From assembly GCA_007123775.1 (NCBI GenBank), contig SLGK01000158.1, forward strand, positions 1 to 62,782: a DNA stretch of 62,782 bases. The letters are read 5' to 3'. The translations under genes were made by a program, and so were the position numbers. Below the pieces are notes generated by a model. The model saw only the letters and a program-made list of their open reading frames with translations, made no database searches and had not been told where the DNA came from. Positions 46,782-57,575 of this stretch are shown here, in pieces. Origin of the DNA: Anaerolineae bacterium (GTDB lineage: Bacteria > Chloroflexota > Anaerolineae > Promineifilales > Promineifilaceae). Each line of letters opens with the position of its first letter. The stretch's first letter is position 1.

Positions 46782-47828
46782 CTATTGCGACTGTTGCCGA
46801 TAGAAAGGATGGCGGCGCAAATGATGAAGTAGGGCTTCGATACTGGTCTCGGACTGCGGGAACGGGCCAAGGGGATCAGCCAGATGAGGTCGCCCCAGCA
46901 GGGTGTAGAGCAAATTGAGTAACCCATGATGCAGAACCTCGACCTGATAACCACCCTCAAGGACAAACAGTATACGGCCGTTGCACACAGACTGTGCCAG
47001 ATCAACCATCAGTTGACCTAATCGGGCGTAACCGGTTAGGCTCAAAGCGGCCGAAGCCAGGGGATCGCGCCAGTGGGCATCAAAACCTACTGAAACCAGA
47101 ATGAAATCAGGTCGGAATCGCTCGGCGGCCGGACGCACAATTTCGGTAAAAATACGGCCGTAACCATAGTCCCCGACATGAGGTGGCAAAGGAATGTTAA
47201 ATGTGTACCCGTACCCGGCACCGGTTCCCATTTCGTTGAACTGACCCGTGCCCGGATAAAAGAAGGGGGCCACCAGGTGAGTGGAAATAACGGCTACGCT
47301 TTGGTCATCGTAAAAAATGTCTTGTGTGCCATTGGCGTGGTGAACATCGTAATCGACGATAAGCACCCGTTCCGCACCGTGGGCAACCTGAGCCTGGCGT
47401 GCAGCCGCAGCCACATTATTAACCAGACAAAAGCCGCTTATTCGGGAACGCCCGGCATGATGCCCAGGCGGGCGTACCACGGCCAGGCCGTTATGGTAAC
47501 GTCCACGCATAATCTCGTCTACAGCCAGGCAGCAGCCGCCAGCCGCCAGTTCAGCCAGTTGATAACTTTCGGCCGTAGCGTAGGTATCGCCATGATCTAG
47601 CAAACCGCCGCCATCACGGCTGGTCTGGCGAATGGTTTCTAACAAATTGCGACTATGGATGCGGGTTAACTGCTGGTAGGTGGCCGGTACGGCCGAAATC
47701 AGACCTACTTCGTCAAGGATGTGGTGCTGCTGGAGAAACGGCCGTAATCCCCGGAGCCGCTCATAACTCTCAGGATGGCCGGGTTTGGTATGCGCGGCAG
47801 CCGGGGCCATTAACAGCAATGTGGACAT
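46782..47828 (-). CDS. Histone deacetylase superfamily protein (class II/AcuC-like)
   Basis: The arginase/deacetylase fold signatures are clear: HPESYERLRGL, VVRPPGHHAGRSRISGFCLV with the tandem His, VLIVDYDVHHANGTQDIF with zinc ligands, and ILVSVGFDAHWRDPL. Length is 348. Bacterial members deacetylate polyamines, acetoin-utilisation enzymes or unknown acyl-amides. The His-His-Ala-Gly pattern and GFCLVNN favour the class II/acetylpolyamine amidohydrolase side. The gene lies between hppA and the acidic TPR gene on the same strand, with an 18-bp hairpin upstream. Substrate unknown. Confidence 0.88.
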   Translation of the reverse strand: MSTLLLMAPAAAHTKPGHPESYERLRGLRPFLQQHHILDEVGLISAVPATYQQLTRIHSRNLLETIRQTSRDGGGLLDHGDTYATAESYQLAELAAGGCCLAVDEIMRGRYHNGLAVVRPPGHHAGRSRISGFCLVNNVAAAARQAQVAHGAERVLIVDYDVHHANGTQDIFYDDQSVAVISTHLVAPFFYPGTGQFNEMGTGAGYGYTFNIPLPPHVGDYGYGRIFTEIVRPAAERFRPDFILVSVGFDAHWRDPLASAALSLTGYARLGQLMVDLAQSVCNGRILFVLEGGYQVEVLHHGLLNLLYTLLGRPHLADPLGPFPQSETSIEALLHHLRRHPFYRQQSQ

Positions 47829-47840
47829 GAGAGTTAGTAG

Positions 47841-47881
47841 GTGGTGCGTCGTGCGTAAACTTATTACGCACGACGCACCAC
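47841..47881 (-). terminator. 18-bp perfect hairpin built from GTGCGTC heptads, after hppA
   Basis: Arms 47841-47858 and 47864-47881 are exact reverse complements with a 5-nt loop. The arms consist of GTGCGT-type units like other spacer repeats. It sits four bases after the hppA stop codon and just before the deacetylase gene. There is no T run. Confidence 0.65.
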
Positions 47882-47884
47882 ATC

Positions 47885-50131
47885 CTAGTTAATCAACGAC
47901 ATAATCAAACCAAAGCCATCGCCAATGAAGGCTACCAGACCGGCCACCACCACCGACACCATCGACATTAGCTTGATCAGAATGTTCAGCGAAGGGCCAG
48001 AGGTATCCTTGAAAGGATCGCCGACCGTATCGCCCACGACGGCCGCTTTGTGGGCGTCAGAGCCTTTACCGCCGTGATGACCTTCCTCAATGAACTTCTT
48101 AGCGTTGTCCCAGGCACCACCCGCGTTGGCCATCATCACCGCCAGTGAGAAGGCCGCAGCCAGACCACCGGCCAGCAGGCCCATCACCCCGGCCACACCC
48201 ATCAAAATGCCAACGAGGATCGGAACCACAATCGCCAGCAGCGAGGGCACTACCATCTCGCGCAGCGCGGCCTGGGTACTAATCTGGACACACTGCTCAT
48301 AGTCCGGCTTTTGCTCACCTTTCAGAATACCAGGATTCTCACGGAACTGGCGGCGCACTTCCTCCACCATCGCATAGGCGGAACGGCCGACAGCGCTCAT
48401 CGTCAGGGCAGAGAAGAAAAAGGCAACCATCGCGCCCAAGAACAGGCCCAGCAGAAACATGGGGTTGAGGGGGTGAACGCTGTAAGCCTGCATAAAATCA
48501 GGCATCGACATTGTGGCCACGTCAAAACCGCGCAATGTCGGGACATTCAGCGTCAGCAAACTGGCACGAATCGTTTCGATATAGGCAGCTAACAGGGCCA
48601 GACCGGTCAGAGCGGCCGAACCAATCGCGAAACCTTTACCAGTTGCCGCTGTCGTATTGCCCAACGCGTCCAACTGGTCGGTACGGCTGCGAACGCTGGC
48701 ATCCAGGCCCGACATTTCGGCGTTACCGCCGGCGTTATCGGCAATAGGGCCATAAGCGTCAGTAGCCAGCGTAATACCCAGCGTGGCCAGCATACCCACG
48801 GCAGCGATACCCACACCAAACAGTCCGTTTAGCGTATTGGTTGCACCACCGCTGAAAAAGAACGCTATCGCCGTACCCAAGATAATTACTACCACAGGCA
48901 GAGCGGTGGAGCGCATACCAACGGCCAGACCGTCAATAATGACCGTGGCCGGGCCGGTACGGGCCTGTTCGGCAATACCCTGCGTTGGCTCGTATTCGCC
49001 AGAGGTATAATATTCGGTGATGCGACCAATCAGCACCCCAACCAGCAAACCGGCCACGACGCTAATCCAAACCTGCCACCAGGCATGAACACCCAAATCA
49101 AGGAACAGCAGCAGGGGAATGGCCAACACGGCAATAATGCCGGCGCAAAGCTGGATGGTCCCTTCCAGTTTGCGAATCAGAATTTGCATAGTCGCATCTT
49201 CATCAGCCCGCACCAGGAAGATACCCACAATTGACACCAACACGCCGACACCAGCCAGCATGATGGGCGCGGCCACATACTTTAGCTGCTCGGCCGCCGG
49301 TAGACCGGCTGCCGCAGCGCCGGAAACGCCCAACGCGGCCGCCGCCAAAATGGAAGCCAGGTATGATTCGTACAGGTCAGCGCCCATACCGGCTACGTCA
49401 CCGACGTTGTCGCCCACGTTGTCGGCAATGGTGGCCGGGTTACGCGGATCGTCCTCAGGAATACCAGCTTCGACTTTACCAACCAGGTCAGCCCCCACGT
49501 CGGCCGCTTTGGTATAAATACCACCGCCGACACGGGCAAACAGCGCCATAGTAGAAGCACCCACCGCTGCACTTAGCATAATAGTGGTAATCAGGGGTAC
49601 ACTCTCGCCACCTGGAAAAATAACGTAATAGAGCAGCAAAAACCAGATGGACATATCGAGCAGGGCAAAACCAACAACCCCTAAACCCATCACGGCCCCG
49701 CCACGAAAAGCAACCCGCAAGCCTCCGTTCAAGCTCTGGCGTGCTGCATTGGCTGTACGGGCCGAGGCGTTCGTCGCCGTCTTCATGCCTACGTAACCAG
49801 CCACACCAGAGAAAAAGCCAGCAGTGATGAAAGCAATCGAAACGATCCAGTTCTGTACACCGATCCAGGAAAGAATCAGGAAGAGAATCAGCAGGCCAAG
49901 GAAAACCCGCACAATAGCCCGATATTGGGCTGACAGATAGGCCATCGCCCCGACACGAACGGATTGGGCGATGTCACGCATAATTTCCGTGCCTTCTTCC
50001 TCCTGCATCATGCCGTTGTAGAAGTAATAGGCGAAAATCAGCGCGGCCACAGCGCCAAACGGCCCTAACCACCAAAAAACAGGAATGGACGGGCTGGCCT
50101 GGGCTAGAAAAGGTATAGCAAAAAGTTCCAT
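47885..50131 (-). CDS. hppA: Membrane-bound ion-translocating pyrophosphatase, K+-dependent type
   Basis: The 748-residue product has about 16 hydrophobic helices and the substrate site [20 protein letters not shown] followed by [20 protein letters not shown]. The second conserved loop is [19 protein letters not shown], and the third ([14 protein letters not shown]) is near the C-terminus. [15 protein letters not shown] carries Ala and Gly where K+-independent enzymes have Lys and Thr, so K+ dependence is inferred. The protein couples PPi hydrolysis to H+ or Na+ export; the sequence alone does not tell me which ion. AAGGAG precedes the ATG. Confidence 0.95.
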   Translation of the reverse strand: MELFAIPFLAQASPSIPVFWWLGPFGAVAALIFAYYFYNGMMQEEEGTEIMRDIAQSVRVGAMAYLSAQYRAIVRVFLGLLILFLILSWIGVQNWIVSIAFITAGFFSGVAGYVGMKTATNASARTANAARQSLNGGLRVAFRGGAVMGLGVVGFALLDMSIWFLLLYYVIFPGGESVPLITTIMLSAAVGASTMALFARVGGGIYTKAADVGADLVGKVEAGIPEDDPRNPATIADNVGDNVGDVAGMGADLYESYLASILAAAALGVSGAAAAGLPAAEQLKYVAAPIMLAGVGVLVSIVGIFLVRADEDATMQILIRKLEGTIQLCAGIIAVLAIPLLLFLDLGVHAWWQVWISVVAGLLVGVLIGRITEYYTSGEYEPTQGIAEQARTGPATVIIDGLAVGMRSTALPVVVIILGTAIAFFFSGGATNTLNGLFGVGIAAVGMLATLGITLATDAYGPIADNAGGNAEMSGLDASVRSRTDQLDALGNTTAATGKGFAIGSAALTGLALLAAYIETIRASLLTLNVPTLRGFDVATMSMPDFMQAYSVHPLNPMFLLGLFLGAMVAFFFSALTMSAVGRSAYAMVEEVRRQFRENPGILKGEQKPDYEQCVQISTQAALREMVVPSLLAIVVPILVGILMGVAGVMGLLAGGLAAAFSLAVMMANAGGAWDNAKKFIEEGHHGGKGSDAHKAAVVGDTVGDPFKDTSGPSLNILIKLMSMVSVVVAGLVAFIGDGFGLIMSLIN

Positions 50132-50140
50132 AGCGTTAGC

Positions 50141-50172
50141 TCCTTAAGTTTGTGAAGTCTGTCTAAATTATA
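50141..50172 (-). promoter_or_regulatory. hppA -10 box and ribosome-binding site
   Basis: On the minus strand a perfect TATAAT (50167-50172) lies ~36 bp before the hppA ATG, and AAGGAG (50141-50146) follows at normal distance from the start. A matching -35 is poor (TTGAAG at 14 bp). The rest of the 50132-50389 spacer shows no gene. Confidence 0.5.
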
Positions 50173-50389
50173 GGCAGGGCATACCTCTTCAAGCCGGGCA
50201 CGAGGTCTTGTCTGTAAAGCGACGATATGTTAAAACCCGGTTGCCGTGGCGAGTGTAAGCGGTTGCTCTGCCAGGAAGTTTTTTAACAGTGTGGACTGCA
50301 CCCGAAGAAGGAATGGTGTCGGGGCAAACTCGCCTGATTCTAGCCAAGCGAGGCGGCACTGTCAACCAATTAAAGGATAACGGCCGTTT

Positions 50390-51247
50390 ATGTATACTAT
50401 TGATGAACTGATTTGTGTCTGTATTAGCCGTCAGATTAAGGATGGCGAGCTGGTGGCGCAGGGCATCGCCACACCGCTGGTGGCGGCTGGTTATCTGTTG
50501 GCCAAACTGACCCACGCCCCCAACCTGACTTTTGTTTCAGCTATTGGTCAGGCGTTGTGCCGCGACTGGGCACCGCTGGGCATTGCCACCATTGAGCAGT
50601 TGTGGATCGGCCAGGGGTTGAAGCGGTTTGATTTCGTCAGCGGCACCTGTGAATACTTGCCCCGTTTTGGGCCGAAGGAGTTCTTCCGGCCCGCTCAGGT
50701 GGACCCGTATGGCAATTTCAACAACGTCTACCTGGGCGGCAGCTACGAGAAGCCCCGGCTGCGCCTGCCAGGCTGCGGCGGTATCCCCGACGTCACCGTG
50801 TTTGAGGAGGAAGTTTATCTGTACGTGCCCCGTCACGGCCGTCACACCTTTGTGCCCCAGCTTGATTTCTTGAGCGGGCTGGGCCACCATCCGGCCCGGC
50901 GCGAGGGCCTGGGACCCCATTACCTGATTTCAGACCTGGGGGAGTTTGATTTTAACGGCGAAGATAACCGTCTGCGCCTCATTTCTCTACACGAAGGCGT
51001 AACCTTGCGGCGGCTGCAAACCAAAACTGGCTTTGACCTTTTTCTGCCCGACACTATCCCTACGACCCCGCCACCGACAGCCGAGGAGCTGCGCCTGCTG
51101 CGCCAGGTCATTGACCCCTTGGGCGTGCGCCAGTTGGAAACGCTGCGCGGGGCCGAACGGCGGCAAAAGCTGCGGGAGATTTTGGCGGCGGAGCAGCAGC
51201 AGCAATTGGCACGACTGACACGGCCGTTGTACTATATGACCCCATGA
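50390..51247 (+). CDS. CoA-transferase subunit beta-like protein (IpdB/GctB family)
   Basis: The 285-residue product matches the beta subunit of family I CoA-transferases. It has an N-terminal helix-strand unit (ISRQIKDGELVAQGIATPLV), then LTFVSAIGQAL, the EYLPRFGPKEFFRPAQVDPY region and LRLPGCGGIPDVTVF. The IpdB/glutaconate CoA-transferase B style fits best. These enzymes act as alpha-beta pairs, but no alpha subunit is adjacent. The C-terminal ~60 residues are an extra helical tail (VIDPLGVRQLETLRGAERRQ). The stop overlaps the start of the Clp-type ATPase gene (ATGA at 51244-51247), indicating translational coupling to an unrelated function. Confidence 0.75.
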   Translation: MYTIDELICVCISRQIKDGELVAQGIATPLVAAGYLLAKLTHAPNLTFVSAIGQALCRDWAPLGIATIEQLWIGQGLKRFDFVSGTCEYLPRFGPKEFFRPAQVDPYGNFNNVYLGGSYEKPRLRLPGCGGIPDVTVFEEEVYLYVPRHGRHTFVPQLDFLSGLGHHPARREGLGPHYLISDLGEFDFNGEDNRLRLISLHEGVTLRRLQTKTGFDLFLPDTIPTTPPPTAEELRLLRQVIDPLGVRQLETLRGAERRQKLREILAAEQQQQLARLTRPLYYMTP

Positions 51248-53454
51248 GTACACTAAACCCCAATATCCCCTCGCCTGAATTGGCGCGTCTGATGACCACG
51301 GCTGCCGGCAAACGGCGCGATTTCCGGCTCAATCTGCTAACGCCCCAACTGTTGCTGTACGTCTTCCTTGAAGACCAGAATTGCAACGCTCACCAAATCT
51401 TGCGCCAGATTCGGGAACAGCGCGGCTTTGATTTTGACGATTTGCAGCGGCGGGTGGAGATGATGACGCGCCACACCCCGGGGCGCAACGCCAGTTTCAA
51501 CTTTACCGACGATTTTGGCCAGGACGTGCCCCTGGCCGAAGAGATGCTGGTGGTCATTGACGAGGGCCTGTCGCTGGCCCAGTCGCGGGATGAATTGAAA
51601 GTAAGCAGTGGCCACGCCCTGGCCGCCATGTCCCAGCGCAACGTGACCACCTTCGGCGTCTTGCAGCGCATGGGCATTACTACGGCCGCTATCACCGCCC
51701 TGCTGGATGAGGTGGGCAACGACAAGACGCCCCTCATTCAGGATTTTGTCTCTGACGCGCAGGCGGGTGAAGCCACGGCTGTTTACCAGCGAGAAGATCT
51801 GCTGCGCGAACTGCTCAGCCTGCTGGCGCTGTCCAACCAGCGCCACGTCATCCTGGTAGGGCCGGAAGGAGCTGGCAAGCGCACTTTGGCCTACAGCCTG
51901 GCCCTGCTCCTGGCTGAAGAGAAGGGGCCGCGTGACTTGCGCTCCCTGGTCCAGATCAACGAGGCGGCTCTGCTGGAAAACCCGCTGGCGGCCATGCGTT
52001 CCGGCCTGCGCCGGGCCAGCGGCGGCGTCTTGCTGGTGCCCGGCATTGACCGCTTTTTTGCCGACCGGCTGCGGACTCGCTTCCCGGAACAGGTAAACCG
52101 GGAGCTGCACAAGGCGCTGCTGGGCAACGAGCAGGTGGTGATCGGCACGACCACGCCCGGCGATTACGACCGGCTGTCCAACGAGCCGCTCATCCGCCAG
52201 CACACACAGCGGCTGGACGTGCCCCCGGCCACGACCGATGAGGCCATCGCCATTCTCACCTTCCACAAACCTCGTCTGGAGCAAGAGTATGAGGTAGAAG
52301 TGACCAGAGAGGCGTTGGAAACGGCCGTTACCCTCGCCGCCCAATATATCCAATCCATCGCCCTGCCGGCGGCGGCCGTGCAGTTGGCCGACCGGGCCTG
52401 CGCCCTGGTGCGCCTGGTCACGCAGGAGCACATCACCAATCTGCCTGAGGTAGACGCCGACGGCCGTCTCAGCCCTGGCGACGTGATGGTGGCCGCCAGC
52501 CAGATGGCCCGCATCCCCCTGACCCAGCTCAACCAGGACGAGCAGAGCAAGTATGCCAACATGGTGGACCAGCTCCACCAGCGCATTATCGGCCAGGAAG
52601 AAGCGGTGCTGGCCATTAGCCGCGCCGTCAAAACGGCCCGTGTCGGTTTGCGCGACGCCCGGCGGCCCATCGGCTCTTTCCTCTTCCTGGGGCCGAGCGG
52701 CGTGGGTAAGTCAGAGCTGGCCAAAGCGCTGGCCGAGTTCATGTTTGACACCGAAGATGCCATGCTGGTGCTGGACATGACCGAATACCAGGGGGAGGCC
52801 AGCGTCAACCGGTTGATTGGCGCGCCGCCTGGCTACGTTGGCTTTGAGGGGGGCGGCCAGTTAACCGATTTTGTGCGGAATCGGCCGTATACCGTCGTCC
52901 TCTTTGACGAGGTGGAAAAAGCCCACCCCCGCGTCCTGGACGTGCTGCTGCAAGTGATGGACGAAGGACGCCTGACCGACAGCCAGGGGCGCGTGGCCAG
53001 CTTCAGTGAGACGGTGGTCATTTTAACCAGCAACCTGGGCGCCTACCACATGCTCGTGCCCGTAATCGGCGAGCGGGAGCGGGAGCTGGTCATGGGCGAA
53101 GTGCGCCGCTTCTTCCGGCCTGAATTTCTCAACCGGCTGGATGAGGTCATTCTCTTCCACCAGTTGACGCCACCTCACCTGGCCCGAATCCTCGACCTGC
53201 TGCTCAAGCGAGAGTTCCGCCTGACTGCCCGCCAAAACATTGACCTGACCGTTACCCCAGCCGCCCGCCAATGGCTGTTGGATCAGAATAACGAGCCGGA
53301 GTTTGGCGCTCGCCCCTTGCGCCGCATCATCGCCCGCCACTTGCGCGAACCACTGGCCGATTTTCTACTCAGCACCCCCCCTAACCGGCAGCAGCGCACA
53401 GCGATTACCGTGGACGTGGTGGGAGATAGGCTGCATTTTGATATGGGGGAATAG
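51244..53454 (+). CDS. Clp-family AAA+ ATPase (ClpA/ClpB/ClpC-like) with degenerate first ATPase domain
   Basis: Residues ~1-165 are a Clp-N-like helical domain (SLAQSRDELKVSSGHALAAM). The first AAA domain has Walker A GPEGAGKRT, but its Walker B region reads GGVLLVPGIDRFF, lacking the Asp-Glu pair. The second is intact: LFLGPSGVGKSELAKALA, TVVLFDEVEKAHPRVLDVLL and the sensor ILTSNLGAYHM. ClpA/B/C proteins unfold substrates for proteolysis or disaggregation; I cannot locate a ClpP-binding loop or ClpB middle domain. The gene is coupled to the upstream CoA-transferase-like gene by ATGA. A heptad-repeat spacer follows. Confidence 0.85.
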   Translation: MSTLNPNIPSPELARLMTTAAGKRRDFRLNLLTPQLLLYVFLEDQNCNAHQILRQIREQRGFDFDDLQRRVEMMTRHTPGRNASFNFTDDFGQDVPLAEEMLVVIDEGLSLAQSRDELKVSSGHALAAMSQRNVTTFGVLQRMGITTAAITALLDEVGNDKTPLIQDFVSDAQAGEATAVYQREDLLRELLSLLALSNQRHVILVGPEGAGKRTLAYSLALLLAEEKGPRDLRSLVQINEAALLENPLAAMRSGLRRASGGVLLVPGIDRFFADRLRTRFPEQVNRELHKALLGNEQVVIGTTTPGDYDRLSNEPLIRQHTQRLDVPPATTDEAIAILTFHKPRLEQEYEVEVTREALETAVTLAAQYIQSIALPAAAVQLADRACALVRLVTQEHITNLPEVDADGRLSPGDVMVAASQMARIPLTQLNQDEQSKYANMVDQLHQRIIGQEEAVLAISRAVKTARVGLRDARRPIGSFLFLGPSGVGKSELAKALAEFMFDTEDAMLVLDMTEYQGEASVNRLIGAPPGYVGFEGGGQLTDFVRNRPYTVVLFDEVEKAHPRVLDVLLQVMDEGRLTDSQGRVASFSETVVILTSNLGAYHMLVPVIGERERELVMGEVRRFFRPEFLNRLDEVILFHQLTPPHLARILDLLLKREFRLTARQNIDLTVTPAARQWLLDQNNEPEFGARPLRRIIARHLREPLADFLLSTPPNRQQRTAITVDVVGDRLHFDMGE

Positions 53455-53456
53455 GA

Positions 53457-53504
53457 CGTAGTGCGTAGTGCGTGGTGCGTATTCCGTACTGCGTGGTGCG
53501 TAGG
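53457..53504. repeat. GTAGTGCGTAGTGCGTGGTGCG heptad array
   Basis: About seven tandem units near GTAGTGC/GTGGTGC follow the Clp-type gene, without an inverted copy. It is the longest direct array of this spacer-repeat family here. The following bases to 53586 contain a second low-complexity stretch (TTCATAATT). Confidence 0.7.
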
Positions 53505-53586
53505 GCACAGTCCGCCTTTCATAATTCATCCTTTCGGCAAGCTCAAGGCAGGCCCTTCATAGTTCATAATTTAACAGGGAGTAACC

Positions 53587-54084
53587 ATGAGTGGTGAAGT
53601 ACGTAAACAGCAGATTAAGCAGCGTTTAGGCCATCAGCGGGAAATGCTGCTGGCATTTCTGGCCGATTTGGATGCGGCGGATTGGCATACGGCCGTTTTT
53701 CCCGATGATGAAGAAATAGACCCACCCTGGACGGTGGCCGACCTGGTGCGCCACCTGGCCGACGCCGAGCAGAGCATGACCCGGCTGATGCAACTGATTC
53801 GGGATGGGGGCGAAGGGGTGCCGGCCGATTTTGACCTCAACCGCTGGAATAACAGCCGCCTGGCCAAAAACCGCCACAAGAGCCTGGCCGCTGCGCTGGC
53901 CGAAATGGAGACCAATCGGGCCGCGCTGTTTGCCTTTATTGATTCGCTCTCCGAAGCTGACCTGGAAAAAGCGGGGCGACACGGCCGGGGCACTATCATG
54001 ACCATTGACCAGATTTGCATCCTGATTGCCGGTCACGACAAACTGCATCTGGCAGACATTAAGCGCGTTATTGGTGAAACGTAA
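53587..54084 (+). CDS. DinB-like four-helix metal-binding protein
   Basis: The 165-residue product is a four-helix bundle with DinB/MDMPI features: WTVADLVRHLADAEQSMTRL near the N-terminus (first His ligand), a middle helix with NSRLAKNRHKSLAAALAEME and a last helix LIAGHDKLHLADI carrying HDxxH. Members are metal-dependent thiol S-transferases or damage-induced proteins; most have no known substrate. A GGGAG site precedes the ATG. It stands alone between repeat-rich spacers. Confidence 0.75.
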   Translation: MSGEVRKQQIKQRLGHQREMLLAFLADLDAADWHTAVFPDDEEIDPPWTVADLVRHLADAEQSMTRLMQLIRDGGEGVPADFDLNRWNNSRLAKNRHKSLAAALAEMETNRAALFAFIDSLSEADLEKAGRHGRGTIMTIDQICILIAGHDKLHLADIKRVIGET

Positions 54085-54124
54085 CTGGCCTGGCAACAAC
54101 CAATCAGCAGCACACCAGTGGTGA

Positions 54125-57100
54125 CTATGGTTCCGCACCACCCGGAATCGCCAGCGTTATCAGTTCTGCCATACCTAATCGCTGGCCCGTGCCGGGTTCG
54201 TAGAGGCCAGCAGTTAGCCTATAGCCACCAGGCGGCAGGTCAGGCGGCAGGCTTAGGGTGTGGTCATCAACCACGTATTCGCCAACCACCCAGCCGGTTG
54301 TCGGTCGGCCCCACTGTGCCGGTTCAGCGTCAGATTGGGCCACCAATTCACCCCCTTCATTGAGCAGATGGACAAAAACCCGGTACCGCCGGGGCAAATC
54401 GGCCGTTGTTTGCCATACCAACGATAGCGACAAGTGGGCCTCGTCAAACTGATGGGTGAATCCGGCCAACCGCACCGGCCCCAGTTCAGCCTGGCTGGAT
54501 TGGGCCATTGGTGGTGGCTCAAACTGACGGGTTGGGGCGGTCACGTCCAGCATGGCCACCAGCAACGGCTGCGTCGCGGTAGCAAGCTGCCAGGTGTAAC
54601 GGCCGCTTTCCAGAGTTGCCGGGAGACGCCAGGTGATTTGCTGGCGCACCCATTGGCGTGCGGGCCATTCTGAAGTAGGGTAAGTTTCCCCGCCAATCAG
54701 AATCGGCTGCCTGGCAACTAATTCGCCATCTTCCCCATAGAGCAGTAACTCAGTTGTATGGGCAGCAGCGGGCGCAGCAACGGCCGTCCATAACAGCGTC
54801 AGAGTCAGGTCGTCACCAGGCTGCCATCTGCCTTCAGGCCCGCTCCAGCCGGCCAGGGCCACATCCGGACGCACAACCACCGGATCGGGCAGAACATTGG
54901 CTATAGCGGCATCCCCGGCCGTTATGTTCCAGTTGCCAGGTATTACCTCTAGTTGGCCAATGCGGGCCAGTCGGGGATCGGCAGCCGTGGGTCCGCCAGT
55001 CGGTATCAACGCCGCAGCCACATCCAGACGAAACAGTTCTGCTTCCAGCCAATAGCGACCGGGGGGTGTGCCCGGCAGTAGTCGCAGTTCGTAGGCGTCC
55101 CGGGCATATTTATCTGTTTGCCAACCAGGATGGCCAGGGAAATCGGCATAACCAAACGGCCGATCGAATGTCTTGTTCCAGACGTGCCCGGCCTCATCGG
55201 CGATTTGCAGGCGAAAACCATAGGGAACGCCAATGGCCCGCTGCGCCTGCCAATATTGGGTCACGGTAAAGACCGCGTCGGCTGCTACCTGGCTGGGGCC
55301 GTCGTAGCCCAGATGTACAAATTCGCCACCAAAGTCAACGGCCGTGGCTACAGCAACATCGCGCAATTGGCCCTCAACGAGTCGCTGGCTGCGTATGGGG
55401 TTGTCGGTATAGTCCACGACTGCTCTGCCTACCAGGAGCAAGCCAAACAAGAGCAGCAGTGCCCAGTGACTAGCGCGGTCAGGCATGGGTTCGGCCAGCG
55501 GCAGCGTGTCGGGCCACCGCCACCAGCCCAGCAGGCATAAGAGCAGGAGCAAACCAGTGGCAATCTGCGTGGCTACACGCAAAGGCGTCGGGCCAAAGCT
55601 GAGTTCCAACACCACCTCCCCGGCAGGAAGAGTCAGTTCCATCAGGCCGTCGTCCGCTCTGGGTAAGAGATGGCTTGGTTGCTCATTAACCTGTGCCCGC
55701 CAACCGGGAAAATAAAAGGCGCGATACGTAACGGCCGTTTCCTCCGATAGCGTCAATAAATATCGATCACCACGCGGCTGGGGCTGCCATTGCTGGCTAA
55801 CAACTGATTCTAGCAGTACCAGCCTGTTGATCGGTGGCCCGGCTTCATATTGGGGCATTAAAGCGGCCGGTGGGGGCAACTGGTCTACCCAGCGAGGCAG
55901 CGTTTCGCCCAATCCTTCGCCCCCCCCAGCGCAGCACCTGGCCGCTGTCAGTCCATTGCATAGCTTCGGCCACAGCCTGGGCCGAGACGCCGGGCACGTC
56001 ACACCGGACCGGGTAAAGCCAGGGCCAACCAGAGACGGATACGGCCAGACCGCAGCCTAAAAGGAGGGCCAGATTATTTCTGCCCCAACGGCCAGGCTGG
56101 GAGCCTGACCCCAGCCATTGTCCCATAATGGCTACGGGCAGCCCGGCCAGCAAAGCCACAGCCAAACTGGCCGGCCCTAGCAGCCGAGTCGGCAATTGCA
56201 CCAGTTCAGGCAGCGGCAAATGGAGCCAAAACCAGCGCGAGTGGGGCGTGGCGAAGAAGAGAGTGACAAAAACGACCAAGACCCAGGCGACCACAGACCG
56301 TTTGAGCGCTGGTCGCGTGACCGGGCCTCGTCGCCACCAGAGTCTTAGCAGGAACAGACCAATGCCCAACAGGGTCAGCAGGCTTTGCCCGACCCCCAGA
56401 TAGCGATAAAGAGGGGGATTGAGCAGAGTCGGATCGGCCGTTACCTGGGGCCAGCGCACCAGTTCAGTTACCGGCAAAAAATGCTGGCCAAACTCTGGCC
56501 CGGCCCCAAACGGCGCATCGGTACGCCCGGACTGGGTGTAGCTCAATTCTACCAGCGCGGGCAGCCAAAAGAAGAGCGACAGGCCAAGCGCGAGCAAAAT
56601 AATGGCCACGGCCGGTTTGAACGACGGCCACACGTGCCAACGGCCGTTGTCTCTCTTAATCTGGCCAATGGCCAACAGCAGCAACAGGGCCAGGCCAAAA
56701 TTGGGAATAACGTTGTGGGTCAGGACCAGTAGGCCAAACGCCAGACCGGCCAGAATGATCTGTCGCGGGCGGGGTCGTGCCAGGGCCAGTATACCTGCCG
56801 CCAGTGCCCAGGGCAGCAGGGCCAGCCCTAACAGCTCCGGAATCGCGCCGCGCTGGGTAGCGTTGTACAACAGGTAAGGGGCGAACAGATATGCCAGGCC
56901 CACGATAAAAGCGGGCACGGCCGTAAAGTAGCACCGCCCCAGATTGTAGGCACCCCAGCCCGCCAGAAAGAAGGCCAACCAGGCGACCAAGCGCAGGGCG
57001 CTGCTGGCTTCCAGACCTACCAGATGAAAGGGCGTGGCCAGCCAGTAGGTCACAGGTGCATAAAAGGCAAAGATAGGATTACCGTAGCCACGTACGAAGT

Positions 57101-57320
57101 GCTGACCCCACTGATGGAACAACGGGACGCCTTCTTGAGCATTGAGGCCAATCTGGGCCACCCGGTAGACATGAGTTAGAAAATCGTGTCCACAAGCTGG
57201 TTGGGGCCAAAAAGTAGGCAGCAGCAGCAGCGAAACGCCCAGAAAGAAAAGAGCAGCCGCCATTTGCTCGCGCCAATTCAATACAAAGTAGGGCCGTTCT
57301 GCCAGGTTATTATTCTTCAT
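54125..57320 (-). pseudogene. Large GT-C-like membrane protein, split by a +1 frameshift in a G8 run
   Basis: The frame from 57320 encodes a membrane protein with ~11 hydrophobic helices (FLGVSLLLLPTFWPQPACGH ... VTYWLATPFHLVG), resembling PTPS-related/YfhO-type GT-C membrane proteins. Within eight G residues (plus-strand C8 at 55920-55927) it goes out of frame and ends at 55845. The continuation is in the next frame, EGLGETLPRWVDQLPPPAAL onward to 54125, with TYRAFYFPGWRAQVNE, two more helices and a ~370-residue beta-rich ectodomain. Removing one G gives a continuous ~1064-residue protein. Either the run was mis-sequenced or the locus is phase-variable. A role in surface glycan biosynthesis is inferred. 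Confidence 0.8.
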
Positions 57321-57360
57321 CTTGCTGGGTATTGGGTTTAGAAACGTGGCTATCAGGTCT

Positions 57361-57404
57361 AAAAAATGAGATGTCCCATAAGCGGGCGCTTATGGGAACA
57401 TCTC
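57361..57404 (-). terminator. Intrinsic terminator after the inositol-phosphatase-like gene
   Basis: Arms 57368-57383 and 57388-57404 pair over 16 bp with one bulged A and a 4-nt loop. On the minus strand ATTTTTTAG follows. It separates the gene ending at 57576 from the membrane protein starting at 57320. The remainder of the 255-bp spacer shows no gene. Confidence 0.8.
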
Positions 57405-57575
57405 TGGGGGGGAGCCAAAAACAGTGTAGCACAAATATCAGGTGACGCAAGCGCAAAAAAGGCCAAAATCGCTGTTAACATGCTGTTAACCTTAAAATTT
57501 TCCGTTTTACGGCCGTATAGTTGGCAGCCGATCCTGCCAATACGGCAACAATGGGACACCGCGGCCGATTACGAA

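Noticed and set aside
50189..50515. 108-codon minus-strand frame at the CoA-transferase start
   Set aside because: It overlaps the well-supported CoA-transferase gene and shows no conserved motif.
51337..52578. 413-codon open frame on the minus strand
   Set aside because: It mirrors the Clp-type ATPase coding sequence and has no recognisable domain.
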